64,000 nt of DNA, from contig NZ_JAUNTO010000001.1 of assembly GCF_030538655.1 (NCBI RefSeq), positions 62,001 through 126,000 of the forward strand, written 5' to 3'. Shown here piece after piece: positions 24,625 to 33,787 of this stretch. How positions within the stretch are numbered: the first letter of the stretch is position 1; each line of letters opens with the position of its first letter. Under the pieces are notes generated by a model. That model saw only the letters and a list, made by a program, of their open reading frames with translations. It was not told the DNA's origin and made no database searches. The DNA comes from Paracoccus sp. (in: a-proteobacteria) (GTDB lineage Bacteria > Pseudomonadota > Alphaproteobacteria > Rhodobacterales > Rhodobacteraceae). A program made the position numbers and the translations under genes.

Positions 24625-26619
24625 ATGACCGCATCACATAACGCAGCCGCCGGGGATCACCCTCGGCGGCTGTTTGCTTTCAACGCCGGATTCTGGACCC
24701 AGCCCCGCCTGCGCCGCATCCTGACGCTGGCGGGATGGCGGCTGACCACGGGACTGCCCGGTCCCGGCGATCACGTGGCGATCTGGGGGGCCTCACCCAC
24801 GGCATGGCGCGGGCGTGCCATCGCGGCGCGGCGCGGTGCACAGATTGTCACGGTCGAGGATGCCTTTCTGCGGTCGATCCTGGCGGGGCGTGCGCACGGC
24901 CCGCTGGCCCGGCGCGGACCGATTGGCCTGCTGATTGATCCGCATGGGCTGCATTTCGACCCGACGCATCCCTCGCTGATTGAAATGCTGATCCCGCAGG
25001 CCATCCCGCATCAGGCCGATGCCGCCGCAGGGTTGGAACGTCTGCGCGCCGCCGATCTGTCGAAATACAATGCCCATCTGCCCGACGCGCATCGACCCGC
25101 GCCGGGATATGTGCTGGTTATCGACCAGACGCGCGGCGATGTCTCGCTGCGCGGGGCCGGGCGGGCGCAGTTTCTGCGGATGCTGAACGCCGCGCGTGAC
25201 GAACATCCCGGCGCGCGCATTGTGGTCCGCGCGCATCCTGAAACCGCCGCCGGTCTGCGCCCCGGCCACCTGGCCCGCGATGATCTGCGCGCGGGCGAAG
25301 AATTTTGCGATGCCCCTGTATCGCCGTGGTGGCTGGTCGAAAATGCCTGCGCCGTCTATGCCATCAGTTCGCAACTGGGATACGAGGCGCTGCTGGCGGG
25401 GCATCGCCCCCGTCTGTTCGGCGCGCCATTCTATGCGGGCTGGGGCTTGTCGGATGATGATACCGCACCCATGCGCGGTCAGGCCACGCGTGAGGATCTG
25501 TTCGCGGCCAGCCACCTGCTGGCGCCCGTCTGGTATGACCCTTGCCGCGACCGGCTGACCGATTTTCACGGCGCGCTGGATCAGATCGAGGCCGAGGCCA
25601 GGGCCTTTCGCCAGGATCACGGTGGGCATCTGGCCTATGGGATGCGCCTGTGGAAGCGCCCGGCCATCGCCCGCATCTTTGGCAATGGCGCGGGGGTGCG
25701 CTTTGCCCGCCAGCCGTCGGATCGGGTGACATTGGCTTGGGCCAGCAAGGCGGCTGCGGTGCCGCAGGCCATCCGGGTCGAGGATGGTTTTCTGCGGTCG
25801 CGCGGGCTGGGGGCCGCATTGGTGCCCCCCCTGTCACTGGTCGCGGATGACTGCGGTATTTACTATGATCCGACCCGCGAAAGCAGGCTGGAGCGGTTGA
25901 TCGCCGCCGATCCGCCGCCCGGCGGCGCGGATCGCGCGATCCGGCTGATCGCGCAACTGGTCGCCACAGGGTTGAGCAAATACAACCTACCCGCCGCCGC
26001 GCCTGTCTTGCCGCCACGCGATGGCCGCCGCCGGATACTGGTTCCCGGTCAGGTCGAGGATGATGCCTCGATCCGCCTTGGCGCAGGCGCGGAACCGAGC
26101 AATCTGGCGCTGCTGACACGGGTGCGCGCCGAAAACCTTGACGCGCGGATCATTTACAAGCCGCACCCCGATGTCGAGGCTGGCCTGCGCCCCGGCAGCA
26201 TTCCCACCACGACATTGGCCGGGCTTGCTGACATGGTGGCCGCCGATGCTGACCCGTTAACCCTGATTGCGGCGGTTGATGAGGTCTGGACCATCACTTC
26301 AACACTTGGCTTTGAAGCGTTGCTGCGTGGGGTGCCTGTGGTGACATTGGGCGCGCCGTTTTATGCAGGTTGGGGGCTGACCCGCGACCTTGGCCCGGTG
26401 CCCGAACGTCGCCGGGCGCGGCCTGATCTGGCTGCCCTGGCTTATGCCTGTCTGATTGCCTATCCGCGATATTTCGACCCGATCCACCGCCTGCCCTGCC
26501 CGCCCGAGGTGGCCATTGATCGGCTGTCCGACCTTGGCATGCCTGCTGCCGGGCCGGGCTTGCGATGGCTGGCCAAGCTTCAGGGGGCACTGGCCGGGCA
26601 CAGTTGGATCTGGCGTTAG
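24625..26619 (+). CDS. kpsC: KpsC-like capsule beta-Kdo transferase, two tandem domains
   Basis: 664 residues made of two homologous halves. 'AFLRSI' and 'GLLIDPHGLHFDP' in the first are echoed by 'GFLRSRGLG' and 'CGIYYDPTRESRLERL' in the second. 'LSKYN' occurs in both, as do 'LGYEALLAG' / 'LGFEALLRG' and 'APFYAGWGL'. KpsC carries two glycosyltransferase modules that extend the Kdo linker with alternating beta-linkages. The ATG is 3 nt after the Wza-like gene's stop. The stop codon is built into a GC hairpin followed by a dispersed element at 26662. Confidence 0.92.
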   Translation: MTASHNAAAGDHPRRLFAFNAGFWTQPRLRRILTLAGWRLTTGLPGPGDHVAIWGASPTAWRGRAIAARRGAQIVTVEDAFLRSILAGRAHGPLARRGPIGLLIDPHGLHFDPTHPSLIEMLIPQAIPHQADAAAGLERLRAADLSKYNAHLPDAHRPAPGYVLVIDQTRGDVSLRGAGRAQFLRMLNAARDEHPGARIVVRAHPETAAGLRPGHLARDDLRAGEEFCDAPVSPWWLVENACAVYAISSQLGYEALLAGHRPRLFGAPFYAGWGLSDDDTAPMRGQATREDLFAASHLLAPVWYDPCRDRLTDFHGALDQIEAEARAFRQDHGGHLAYGMRLWKRPAIARIFGNGAGVRFARQPSDRVTLAWASKAAAVPQAIRVEDGFLRSRGLGAALVPPLSLVADDCGIYYDPTRESRLERLIAADPPPGGADRAIRLIAQLVATGLSKYNLPAAAPVLPPRDGRRRILVPGQVEDDASIRLGAGAEPSNLALLTRVRAENLDARIIYKPHPDVEAGLRPGSIPTTTLAGLADMVAADADPLTLIAAVDEVWTITSTLGFEALLRGVPVVTLGAPFYAGWGLTRDLGPVPERRRARPDLAALAYACLIAYPRYFDPIHRLPCPPEVAIDRLSDLGMPAAGPGLRWLAKLQGALAGHSWIWR

Positions 26620-26682
26620 GGGGGCTGTCTGCCCCCCGCCGCGTTCCGCGGCTCCCCCCGAGGATATTTGTAAACGAAAGAC
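26619..26682 (+). repeat. Terminator hairpins plus GGATATTTG-type dispersed element (copy 1)
   Basis: GGGGGGC (26619-26625) pairs with GCCCCCC (26631-26637), and GCCGCG/CGCGGC follows at 26638-26652. The 21-nt core at 26662-26682 (GGATATTTG, T, AAACGAAAGAC) recurs with one mismatch downstream of dnaG at 33731-33751, in the same orientation relative to its gene. The hairpin probably ends kpsC transcription. Confidence 0.75.
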
Positions 26683-26685
26683 GGA

Positions 26686-27693
26686 TCAGGCACGGCGCCA
26701 GATTTGCATCAGGTCGGGGCCGATTTTTCGGTTTTCAATCAGGTGATAACGTGGCGCATCGGTCAGATGCTGCACATCAAGCGGGCCGATGGCCGGTCGC
26801 CCATCCGCACCCAGTATCAGGCCCGCGCTGTAAAGCACAATCTGATCCACGACTCCGGCGCGCAGCAGACACGCCGCCAGATCACCGCCGCCTTCGCACA
26901 GCACACGGGTCAGGCCGCGTGCGCCAAGTTCCGCCATGAATGCCGCCGGATCGCCAGAGACGTGCCACAGCGGACCGTGATCCGGCCCCTGGGGCGGCAG
27001 CTCCGGCAGCGGCTGGCCGGACACGACGATGCGCACCGGCTGCTGCTGCGGGCCGAGACCGCGCAGGTTGAGGTTGGGTCGGTCGGCCCGTGCCGTGCCG
27101 CCACCGACCATGATCGCATCATGACCAAACCGCAGCATCTGCACATGCTGGCGCGCCATCGTCCCGGTGATCCACTGGCTTTCACCCGAGGCCGTGGCGA
27201 TTCTGCCATCAAGGCTGGTCGCCAGTTTCAGCGTCAGCATCGGGCGGCCCTGGGTAACACGGGTCAGAAATCCGATCTGGTCGGCACGGGCGGCATCGGC
27301 ACGGACGCCTTCGGTCACAGCGATTCCCGCAGCCCGCAACCGGGCGTGCCCTTGGCCTGCCGTGCGCGGGTCAGGGTCGGTCAGCGCCGTGACCACGCGC
27401 GAAACGCCCGCCGCGATCAGCGCATCCGCACAAGGTGGCGTTCGCCCATGATGCGCGCAGGGTTCCAGCGTGACATAGGCCACGGCCCCTTGCGCCGCTT
27501 GCCCCGCCTGCGCCAGAGCCATGGTTTCGGCATGAGGCCGTCCGCCCGGCTGTGTCCAACCGCGCCCGACCACGCGGCCATTACGGATCAGGACGCAACC
27601 AACCGCCGGATTTGGCCATGCGTTCCCCAGCCCGCGCCGCCCCAGGCGCAACGCGTGGGACATATGGGTCAGGTCATCGGGCTGAACGTTCAC
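26686..27693 (-). CDS. ribD: Bifunctional riboflavin deaminase/reductase RibD
   Basis: 335 residues. The N-terminal deaminase has the zinc motifs 'PHAETMAL' and '[16 protein letters not shown]'; 'NPAVGCVL' is the substrate loop. The C-terminal reductase begins at '[16 protein letters not shown]' with '[16 protein letters not shown]' and '[14 protein letters not shown]'. It carries out steps 2 and 3 of riboflavin synthesis. The start is a GTG overlapping the nrdR stop by 4 nt (GTGA), giving translational coupling. ribE, normally next, lies 5 kb away across the capsule genes. Confidence 0.96.
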   Translation of the reverse strand: MNVQPDDLTHMSHALRLGRRGLGNAWPNPAVGCVLIRNGRVVGRGWTQPGGRPHAETMALAQAGQAAQGAVAYVTLEPCAHHGRTPPCADALIAAGVSRVVTALTDPDPRTAGQGHARLRAAGIAVTEGVRADAARADQIGFLTRVTQGRPMLTLKLATSLDGRIATASGESQWITGTMARQHVQMLRFGHDAIMVGGGTARADRPNLNLRGLGPQQQPVRIVVSGQPLPELPPQGPDHGPLWHVSGDPAAFMAELGARGLTRVLCEGGGDLAACLLRAGVVDQIVLYSAGLILGADGRPAIGPLDVQHLTDAPRYHLIENRKIGPDLMQIWRRA

Positions 27694-28154
27694 TCTTCGC
27701 GGACCGTGGGGCGGAGTTCGGCCACGAACTTATCGAAATCGCCCGCATCCTGGAAGTTCTTGTAAACACTTGCAAAACGGACGTAGGCGACGTTATCTAT
27801 GCGGGACAGGGTTTCCATAACGATCTCTCCGATGGCTTTCGAGGGGATGTCGGTTTCACCCGAGCTTTCCAGCCGCCGCACGATGCCCGAGATCATTTGG
27901 TCGATCCGTTCCGGTTCGACCGGACGCTTTTGCATCGCGATGCGGATCGAACGGGACAGTTTGTCGCGGTCGAAGTCCTCACGCTTGCCGTTCGATTTAA
28001 CCACGATCAGATCACGCAGCTGGACGCGTTCATAGGTGGTAAAGCGGCCCGCACAGGCCGGGCAAAAGCGGCGGCGACGGATCGCAACGTTATCTTCGGC
28101 CGGACGCGAGTCTTTTACTTGCGTGTCGATATTTCCGCAAAACGGGCAGCGCAT
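27690..28154 (-). CDS. nrdR: Transcriptional repressor NrdR
   Basis: 154 residues. The zinc ribbon '[17 protein letters not shown]' with '[18 protein letters not shown]' holds the four cysteines, and the ATP-cone domain begins at '[19 protein letters not shown]'. NrdR senses ATP/dATP and represses ribonucleotide reductase genes through NrdR boxes; none of its targets are in the window. It heads the nrdR-ribD pair, an arrangement common in alphaproteobacteria. Length is exactly typical. Confidence 0.98.
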   Translation of the reverse strand: MRCPFCGNIDTQVKDSRPAEDNVAIRRRRFCPACAGRFTTYERVQLRDLIVVKSNGKREDFDRDKLSRSIRIAMQKRPVEPERIDQMISGIVRRLESSGETDIPSKAIGEIVMETLSRIDNVAYVRFASVYKNFQDAGDFDKFVAELRPTVREE

Positions 28155-28253
28155 CCCTTGTCCCCTGTCAATCCCGATCCGCCACCACTATAGGCCCTGC
28201 GGCACGGCTTGGGTAGCCGGGATACGCTACCACCAGATGCAGAGGGGTGGATT

Positions 28254-28676
28254 TCAACCGGAAAGCGGGGCAAAAATCGCCGCCACCTTTCGCCGCTGCG
28301 GGGCGCGGCGATGTTCGACAAGGTAAATGCCCTGCCAGCGGCCCAGCAACAGGTGCCCGTTGTGGACTGGAATCGACAGGCTGACAGGCAGAACGGCGGC
28401 CTTCAGATGAGCCGGCATATCGTCCACGCCTTCGATGCGGTGGGTGATCCAGCCCATGCCGGGCGCATCGGCATCAGGGGCAATCCGGCGTAACCAGTGC
28501 AGCAGATCACGTTGCACATCGGGGTCGGCGTTTTCCTGAATCAGCAGGCTGCATGTCGTGTGCTGAACCAACAGCGTCAGCACACCATCCCCCTGCCCGG
28601 TCAGCCATCGCGCTACCTCTGCGGTAAAATCATGGCAGGCAGGGCCGTGCGTCTGAATGGTGAAAATACTGTTCAT
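28254..28676 (-). CDS. yjbQ: YjbQ family protein (UPF0047)
   Basis: 140 residues. 'VLTLLVQHTTCSLLIQENADPDVQRDLLHWL', read in blocks, carries the conserved HTT and N/E residues; 'HLKAAVLPVSLSIPVHNGHLLLGRWQGIYLVEHR' is the second half with 'GTWQ'-type signature. The family has reported low thiamine-phosphate synthase activity in E. coli, but its true role is unsettled. It stands between rmuC and nrdR on the same strand, with separate spacers of about 100 bp on both sides. Confidence 0.9.
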   Translation of the reverse strand: MNSIFTIQTHGPACHDFTAEVARWLTGQGDGVLTLLVQHTTCSLLIQENADPDVQRDLLHWLRRIAPDADAPGMGWITHRIEGVDDMPAHLKAAVLPVSLSIPVHNGHLLLGRWQGIYLVEHRRAPQRRKVAAIFAPLSG

Positions 28677-28773
28677 GATGTCAAAAGCGTTTTAACCCGG
28701 ATTGATCCAATTCCCCACGGGGCTGCATGTTTGTTATATCGCGCAGGGAAATCCGCAGATCGCGCCCCCTCCT

Positions 28774-30285
28774 TTAGTTCATCGCATCATCCTGCGGCTC
28801 TGGCAGGGTGGGTGTGCCGCCCTCATGGTCGAGCGCAATCTTTTTCTGAGTGCGCGCGCCCAGTTCGCGCAGCATTTCAACCTGCCGGATGACATTGCCC
28901 TGCCCGCGGGTCAGCCGATCCATCGCCTGCCCATGTGCCCGCGTCGCGCCATCCAGCGCCTTTCCCACGGCCTCAAGCGATTCGACGAAACCGGCAACCT
29001 TGTCATAGACCGCACCGGCACGACGCGCGATTTCCATCGCATTGGTTTCGCGCCGTTCGACGGTCCAGATATGGTCAACCGTGCGCAAGGTCAGCATCAA
29101 GGTCGTGGGCGTGGCCAGACCAATACGGCAGTCCAGCGCGAAACTGGCCAGTTCCGGATCGGCGCGCAACGCTTCGGAAAAAGCACCTTCGATGGGAATG
29201 AACATCAGCACATAATCGACCGAAGCATCGTCCATCCGGTCGTATCCCTTGGCCGATAGCGCAGTGATATGCGCCCGGATCGCCGCAACGTGCCGACGCA
29301 GGGCGGCCTCGCGGTCAGCCGGTTCGGCGGCATTAACCGACTGTTCATAGGCGTTCAGCGAAACCTTGCTGTCGATCACCAGCACCTTGCCGCGCGGCAT
29401 CCGCACAACCACATCCGGACGCCAGCCGCGCCGGTCTTCATCCCGGAAAGAGGTCTGGAGATCGTAATGTTGCCCTTCTTGCAGCCCCGAATCCTCGAGA
29501 ATCCGTTCCAGAATCATTTCGCCCCAGGCACCCTGACGCTGCTTTTCCCCCTTAAGCGCGCGGGTCAGTTCGACCGCTTCGCGGCTGATCGCCTCGGACC
29601 GGCGATACAGCCCTTCGATCTGTTCGCGCAGCCGCGCGCCTTCTTCGTCCAGCACCTTGTTGCGGGTTTGCAATTCCGTCTGAAACCGATGCACCTGATC
29701 GCGGAACGGCACCAACAGGGCGGATAATTGTTCCGATTGCACGCGCCGCATATCTTCCCCCTGCGAACGCAGGGTTTCCTGGGACATCAGGCGGAATTGC
29801 CCGGTCATTTCCGCGCGCAGATCGCGCAGGGTTGCAATGTCACGGGCCATCGCCTCGCGGTCTTTTTGGGCGGCCAGGCGCAGTTCGGCCAGATCGCGTT
29901 CCAGCTTGGCCGTCCCCTCACGCGCGTGAAACAGCGCATCGGACAGGCCGTCCCGCTCTTCCGTCAGGCGCGACAGCGCATCTGCGCGTTCATCCAGACG
30001 CACATCCAATTGCCCGGCGCGCAAGGCCAGATCACGCGACACCTGCCGTTCATTGTCTAGCTGAGGTTCCAGCGCCGCAATCCGTTCGCCCCGCCGCTGC
30101 AATTCTTCGGCCTGATGCCGGGCACTGATTTCTGCACGCGCGGCATCCGCCGCAGCCGTTGCAAGGCGCCGGCGCGCATGCAGATACAGCAGCAGCATGA
30201 CCAGCAGCACAGCAATGACCACCCCCAGCACACGCGCCAAGGCATCCGCATCTGTCAAAAAGGATTCAAGCCAATCGGTCTGCAT
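28774..30285 (-). CDS. rmuC: DNA recombination protein RmuC homologue
   Basis: About 503 residues. An N-terminal membrane anchor ('VLGVVIAVLLVMLLLYLHARRR') precedes a long coiled coil. The RmuC nuclease-like domain follows: 'QGAWGEMILERILEDSGLQEGQHY', 'DVVVRMPRGKVLVIDSKVSLNAYE' (D-x-K-type catalytic core) and 'YVLMFIPIEGAF'. RmuC limits inversions at short inverted repeats in E. coli. ATG 30285 was preferred because it starts close to the membrane anchor; 30327 and 30351 are also open. It appears monocistronic. Confidence 0.92.
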   Translation of the reverse strand: MQTDWLESFLTDADALARVLGVVIAVLLVMLLLYLHARRRLATAAADAARAEISARHQAEELQRRGERIAALEPQLDNERQVSRDLALRAGQLDVRLDERADALSRLTEERDGLSDALFHAREGTAKLERDLAELRLAAQKDREAMARDIATLRDLRAEMTGQFRLMSQETLRSQGEDMRRVQSEQLSALLVPFRDQVHRFQTELQTRNKVLDEEGARLREQIEGLYRRSEAISREAVELTRALKGEKQRQGAWGEMILERILEDSGLQEGQHYDLQTSFRDEDRRGWRPDVVVRMPRGKVLVIDSKVSLNAYEQSVNAAEPADREAALRRHVAAIRAHITALSAKGYDRMDDASVDYVLMFIPIEGAFSEALRADPELASFALDCRIGLATPTTLMLTLRTVDHIWTVERRETNAMEIARRAGAVYDKVAGFVESLEAVGKALDGATRAHGQAMDRLTRGQGNVIRQVEMLRELGARTQKKIALDHEGGTPTLPEPQDDAMN

Positions 30286-30358
30286 ACCAACCCATAGTTT
30301 GTTCCCTTTTTGTGCCGACACCCCCATCAGGCGCAACCCCTTGCTGTGCATTTTAACG

Positions 30359-30389
30359 AAAAAGGCCGCCGCACCTGCGTGCGACGGCC
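30359..30389 (-). terminator. Intrinsic terminator of the VPLPA-CTERM gene
   Basis: On the minus strand GGCCGTCGCAC pairs with GTGCGGCGGCC (one mismatch) around a 4-nt loop, followed by TTTTT. It lies 23 nt after the stop codon at 30412. Confidence 0.85.
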
Positions 30390-30411
30390 GTGGTCCGGTT
30401 TGTTACCCTTA

Positions 30412-31011
30412 TCAGGCGCGCTGACGACGGCGCAGGGCCGCAACCCCACCCAGAGCGCCCAGCAACAGCAGGCCGGTTGCGGGCAGCGGCACAGGGGCCA
30501 CGCGCACGCTGTCGATGTCAAAGCTGCCGGCGTTACGCAGGCTGCCAGTGTCGAAGTGAACGAATTTCATCGCATCCCAGATACCATTAAAGGTAAAGGT
30601 CGCGGTCGGATTCGCATTGCTGATCGGGGCTTCGTTAACCAAAGTCCAGGAATTCGGGTCCGCCAGGTTGCCGACATAGACCAGCGCCATTTCAACCCAG
30701 CCACCGCGGTTGCCAAAAGTGACTTCGGTCACGGTCGCGGGCGACTGGAACTGCGTGCCAAAGGTGAAGATCACCTCGTCGAAATAGCCGATCTCAAAGA
30801 AGTTGCCGTCCGTAGCCCCCAACGCATTCGATGCGTTCGCACGGTCGTTGGCGGTAGACCGACCTGCGGCCTGATTGTCGTTATTATAGGTCACGGTGGT
30901 GGCGTAACCATCGTTATAGCCGCCCGGACCAACGGTCACAACAGCCGCGCCAGCGTGGCCCGCAACCAGTGTCGCGGCCAGCGCCGCACCCAAAGCCAGT
31001 GTCTTTTTCAT
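30412..31011 (-). CDS. Secreted VPLPA-CTERM sorting-domain protein
   Basis: 199 residues with an N-terminal signal peptide ('MKKTLALGAALAATLVAGHAGA'). The C-terminal tripartite tail has 'VPLPATGLLLLGALGG' as motif plus transmembrane helix, then the basic 'ALRRRQRA'. This PEP-CTERM-like tail is characteristic of Rhodobacterales and is cut or anchored by an exosortase. The body is small, polar and beta-rich ('TATFTFNGIWDAMKFVHFDTGSL'), suggesting an extracellular or polysaccharide-associated protein. ATG 31011 has AGGAG upstream. No exosortase gene is in the window. Confidence 0.88.
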   Translation of the reverse strand: MKKTLALGAALAATLVAGHAGAAVVTVGPGGYNDGYATTVTYNNDNQAAGRSTANDRANASNALGATDGNFFEIGYFDEVIFTFGTQFQSPATVTEVTFGNRGGWVEMALVYVGNLADPNSWTLVNEAPISNANPTATFTFNGIWDAMKFVHFDTGSLRNAGSFDIDSVRVAPVPLPATGLLLLGALGGVAALRRRQRA

Positions 31012-31104
31012 ACTCTTTACTCCTGCAAAAGCGGCATCAGCCGTCATACAACTGATACCGCAGCATCACGTCATGCAAAAGATAAAATTTTCCAGAAGGT
31101 TAAT

Positions 31105-31121
31105 TTTTAATGTAATTAAAA
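31105..31121. promoter_or_regulatory. AT-rich palindrome upstream of the VPLPA-CTERM gene
   Basis: TTTTAAT (31105-31111), GTA, ATTAAAA (31115-31121): perfect 7-bp arms about 94 bp before the start at 31011, in a strikingly AT-rich spacer. It may be an operator or part of an upstream promoter element; the binding protein is unknown. Confidence 0.4.
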
Positions 31122-31190
31122 TCAGTGTGTTGCCTGAAATCAACAGCCGCAAGGCGAGCAGCTCATCAAAGTCTTCACGTCAGAATTGAG

Positions 31191-31631
31191 CTACCCCTCG
31201 ACCTGAACAGCCATTTGACCCGAAATTTCTTGCATGAAGTGCAAAATTTCTCGCCCATAGACCCGTTCATCCCGAATCGACACGTTGCGCGAGGCCAGCC
31301 AATCCACGATGGAATGATCGCGCGCGCCCGTCAGCCGCATGGCCCAGCCGCGAAAATACCGCGTCTTTAACGGCCCGTGGCCCAGAACGACAATATCCCG
31401 ATGCCGGGGGTCCGCGCAGATCGACGCCACAATCGCGCGCAGCGCATGTTCCGTGCCCTCGAGCCATTGAAAAAACATGCCGTCTTCACAATGAAGCAGG
31501 CCCGTCAGCCCCAAAAGGTCATTCCGCGCGCGGGCAACCCCAAGAATGTCGCCGATCCCCCCGGAATCGAGGGAATCGACGGCAAAGCTGCGATACAGAA
31601 AATAGCTCAGCACATCGCTATCACTGGTCAA
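31191..31631 (-). CDS. BLUF-domain blue-light photoreceptor
   Basis: About 146 residues consisting of one BLUF domain. The flavin-switch residues are present: Tyr in 'FLYRSFA', Asn in '[16 protein letters not shown]', Gln in 'GMFFQWLEG', and the semi-conserved Trp in 'FRGWAMRL'. The pattern is close to AppA of Rhodobacter. A short C-terminal extension follows with no obvious output domain, so it should signal through a partner. The longest start (TTG 31631) lies inside rpoD's end by 11 nt; GTG 31613 is an alternative. Co-transcription with rpoD is likely, since there is no space for a promoter. Confidence 0.88.
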   Translation of the reverse strand: MTSDSDVLSYFLYRSFAVDSLDSGGIGDILGVARARNDLLGLTGLLHCEDGMFFQWLEGTEHALRAIVASICADPRHRDIVVLGHGPLKTRYFRGWAMRLTGARDHSIVDWLASRNVSIRDERVYGREILHFMQEISGQMAVQVEG

Positions 31632-33588
31632 GGAACGACCGCAGCTTCCTGCTCCTCGACGGGTGTTTCAGCTTGCGCAACGCCTTGGCCTCGATCTGGC
31701 GGATGCGTTCACGGGTCACACTGAACTGCTGGCCGACCTCTTCCAGCGTGTGATCGGTGTTCATGCCGATGCCGAAACGCATGCGCAGCACCCGTTCTTC
31801 GCGGGGCGTCAGGCTGGCCAGAACGCGGGTCGTGGTTTCCTTCAGGTTTTCCTGAATGGCCGAATCCAGCGGCAGGACGGCGTTCTTGTCCTCGATGAAA
31901 TCGCCAAGCTGGCTGTCTTCCTCGTCGCCAATCGGGGTTTCCAGCGAAATCGGTTCCTTGGCGATTTTCATCACCTTGCGGACCTTTTCCAGCGGCATTT
32001 GCAGCTTTTCGGCCAGTTCCTCGGGCGTTGGCTCACGGCCGATCTCATGCAGCATCTGGCGGCCGGTGCGGACCAGCTTGTTGATCGTCTCGATCATATG
32101 GACCGGAATGCGGATCGTGCGCGCCTGATCCGCGATGGACCGGGTGATCGCCTGCCGGATCCACCATGTCGCGTAAGTGCTGAACTTGTAGCCGCGCCGA
32201 TACTCGAACTTGTCCACGGCCTTCATCAGACCGATATTGCCTTCCTGAATAAGATCAAGGAATTGCAGACCCCGGTTGGTGTATTTCTTGGCGATCGAGA
32301 TCACCAGCCGCAGGTTCGCCTCGACCATTTCCTTCTTGGCCTGACGCGCCTCTTTTTCGCCGCGCTGAACCTGATTCACGATGCGGCGGAATTCGTCGAT
32401 GTCCACACCGATATACTGGCCGACCTCGGCCATCTCGCCCCGCAGCTTTTCGACCTGATCGCGCGAACGGTCGAACAGCGCCTGCCAGCCGCGCCCGGTC
32501 TGGGCCGACATGCGATCCATCCATGCCGGGTCCAGCTCGGCCCCACGATAGGCGTCGATGAACTCGCGCCGGTTGATGCGCGCAGCGTCGGCCAGTTTGA
32601 CCATGCCGGAATCGATGCTGACGATGCGGCGGTTGATGCCATAGATCTGGTCAACCAGCGCCTCGATCCGGTTGTTGTGCAGGTGCAGTTCGTTTACCAA
32701 AGCCACAATTTCGCCGCGCAGCTTTTGATAGGCGATTTCCTCGCGCGCGGTGAAGGTGCCGTCCTCGTTCAGCGTGGCCGACATGCGCTGGTCCTGCATA
32801 TGGGCCAGTTCTTCGTAATCGCGAGCGATCGCCTCAAGCGTTTCCAGAACCTTGGGCTTGAGACTGGCTTCCATCGCGGCCAGCGACAGGTTGGCGCCCT
32901 CGTCCTCATCGTCGTCATCGACGGGCAAGGGATTGCCGTCAGCATCCGTTTCGGCCTCGCGCCGGGCAGGCTGATCGGGCGAGGCTTCGTCCTCAAGATC
33001 GGCCTCATCGCCGTCCTCGTCCATGGACTGACCAAAGGTCGTCTCAAGATCGATCACGTCGCGCAGCAGGATGTCTTCGTCCAGCAACTCCTGCCGCCAC
33101 ATGGTGATGGCCTTGAAGGTCAGCGGGCTTTCGCACAGCCCCGCGATCATGGTGTTGCGCCCGGCCTCGATCCGCTTGGCAATGGCGATCTCGCCTTCGC
33201 GCGACAGCAATTCGACGCTGCCCATCTCGCGCAGATACATGCGCACGGGGTCGTCGGTGCGATCCAGCTTTTCGGTTTCCGAAGCAGCCAGCGCAACCTC
33301 GCGCCCGGTGGTGCCGGTGGTGGCGATGGCGCCGCCGTCCTGCTCCTCGGCCTCACCCTCGTCTTCGATGACGTTGATCCCCATCTCGGACAGCATGGAC
33401 ATCACGTCCTCGATCTGTTCCGAGCTGACCTGATCGGGCGGCAGAACCGTGTTCAGCTGGTCATAGGTGATATAGCCCCGCTCGCGCGCCTCGGCGATCA
33501 TACGCTTGACGGCGGCCTGACTCATGTCCAGCGAATGGTCGGCATCGTCCTTGTCGGTCTTGGGATCGTCGTCGTCCTTGGCTGCCAT
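31621..33588 (-). CDS. rpoD: Housekeeping sigma factor RpoD (sigma-70)
   Basis: 655 residues. Region 1.1 spans the N-terminus ('[22 protein letters not shown]'). An acidic insert occurs around residues 195-240 ('[12 protein letters not shown]'). Region 2 contains '[28 protein letters not shown]' and '[21 protein letters not shown]' in blocks, region 3 '[13 protein letters not shown]', and region 4 '[16 protein letters not shown]' plus '[20 protein letters not shown]'. It recognises -35/-10 promoters genome-wide. It follows dnaG after 199 bp, the usual dnaG-rpoD order. Its upstream region carries five GANTC sites. Confidence 0.98.
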   Translation of the reverse strand: MAAKDDDDPKTDKDDADHSLDMSQAAVKRMIAEARERGYITYDQLNTVLPPDQVSSEQIEDVMSMLSEMGINVIEDEGEAEEQDGGAIATTGTTGREVALAASETEKLDRTDDPVRMYLREMGSVELLSREGEIAIAKRIEAGRNTMIAGLCESPLTFKAITMWRQELLDEDILLRDVIDLETTFGQSMDEDGDEADLEDEASPDQPARREAETDADGNPLPVDDDDEDEGANLSLAAMEASLKPKVLETLEAIARDYEELAHMQDQRMSATLNEDGTFTAREEIAYQKLRGEIVALVNELHLHNNRIEALVDQIYGINRRIVSIDSGMVKLADAARINRREFIDAYRGAELDPAWMDRMSAQTGRGWQALFDRSRDQVEKLRGEMAEVGQYIGVDIDEFRRIVNQVQRGEKEARQAKKEMVEANLRLVISIAKKYTNRGLQFLDLIQEGNIGLMKAVDKFEYRRGYKFSTYATWWIRQAITRSIADQARTIRIPVHMIETINKLVRTGRQMLHEIGREPTPEELAEKLQMPLEKVRKVMKIAKEPISLETPIGDEEDSQLGDFIEDKNAVLPLDSAIQENLKETTTRVLASLTPREERVLRMRFGIGMNTDHTLEEVGQQFSVTRERIRQIEAKALRKLKHPSRSRKLRSFLDQ

Positions 33589-33615
33589 CAGCGGCTCCTT
33601 CTGAGGGGGCGAAGT

Positions 33616-33716
33616 GATTCGGCGCGACCCGAATCATAAGGTCAGGAAAGCCCAGATATAGGGCGCACGCGGCCCGAATCAAAGGGGGCCGGAAAAGAAT
33701 GATTCGCAGCTGATTC
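33616..33716. promoter_or_regulatory. Cluster of five GANTC sites upstream of rpoD
   Basis: GANTC, the CcrM methylation site of alphaproteobacteria, occurs at 33616, 33631, 33676, 33701 and 33712, five times in 101 bp. The first two lie in a 7-bp inverted repeat, GATTCGG/CCGAATC, with a 6-bp spacer. At this base composition well under one site is expected. This is the probable rpoD promoter region, so methylation-state control is possible (inferred). Confidence 0.6.
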
Positions 33717-33730
33717 GCCACACCCTGCCT

Positions 33731-33776
33731 GTCTTTCGTTTGCAAATATCCCGGGGGTCTGGGGGCTGGCCCCCAG
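33731..33776 (-). repeat. Dispersed hairpin plus GGATATTTG element downstream of dnaG (copy 2)
   Basis: Read on the minus strand after the dnaG stop: a CTGGGGG/CCCCCAG hairpin (33759-33776), then the 21-nt core at 33731-33751 (GGATATTTG, C, AAACGAAAGAC). The core differs from the copy after kpsC (26662-26682) by one base. Both copies sit just past a stop codon in the direction of transcription. Confidence 0.75.
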
Positions 33777-33787
33777 CCTGCGCCGCA

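Noticed and set aside
31663..33639. A 658-codon frame opposite rpoD
   Set aside because: The composition is a shadow of rpoD codon usage; no motif or start signal is present.
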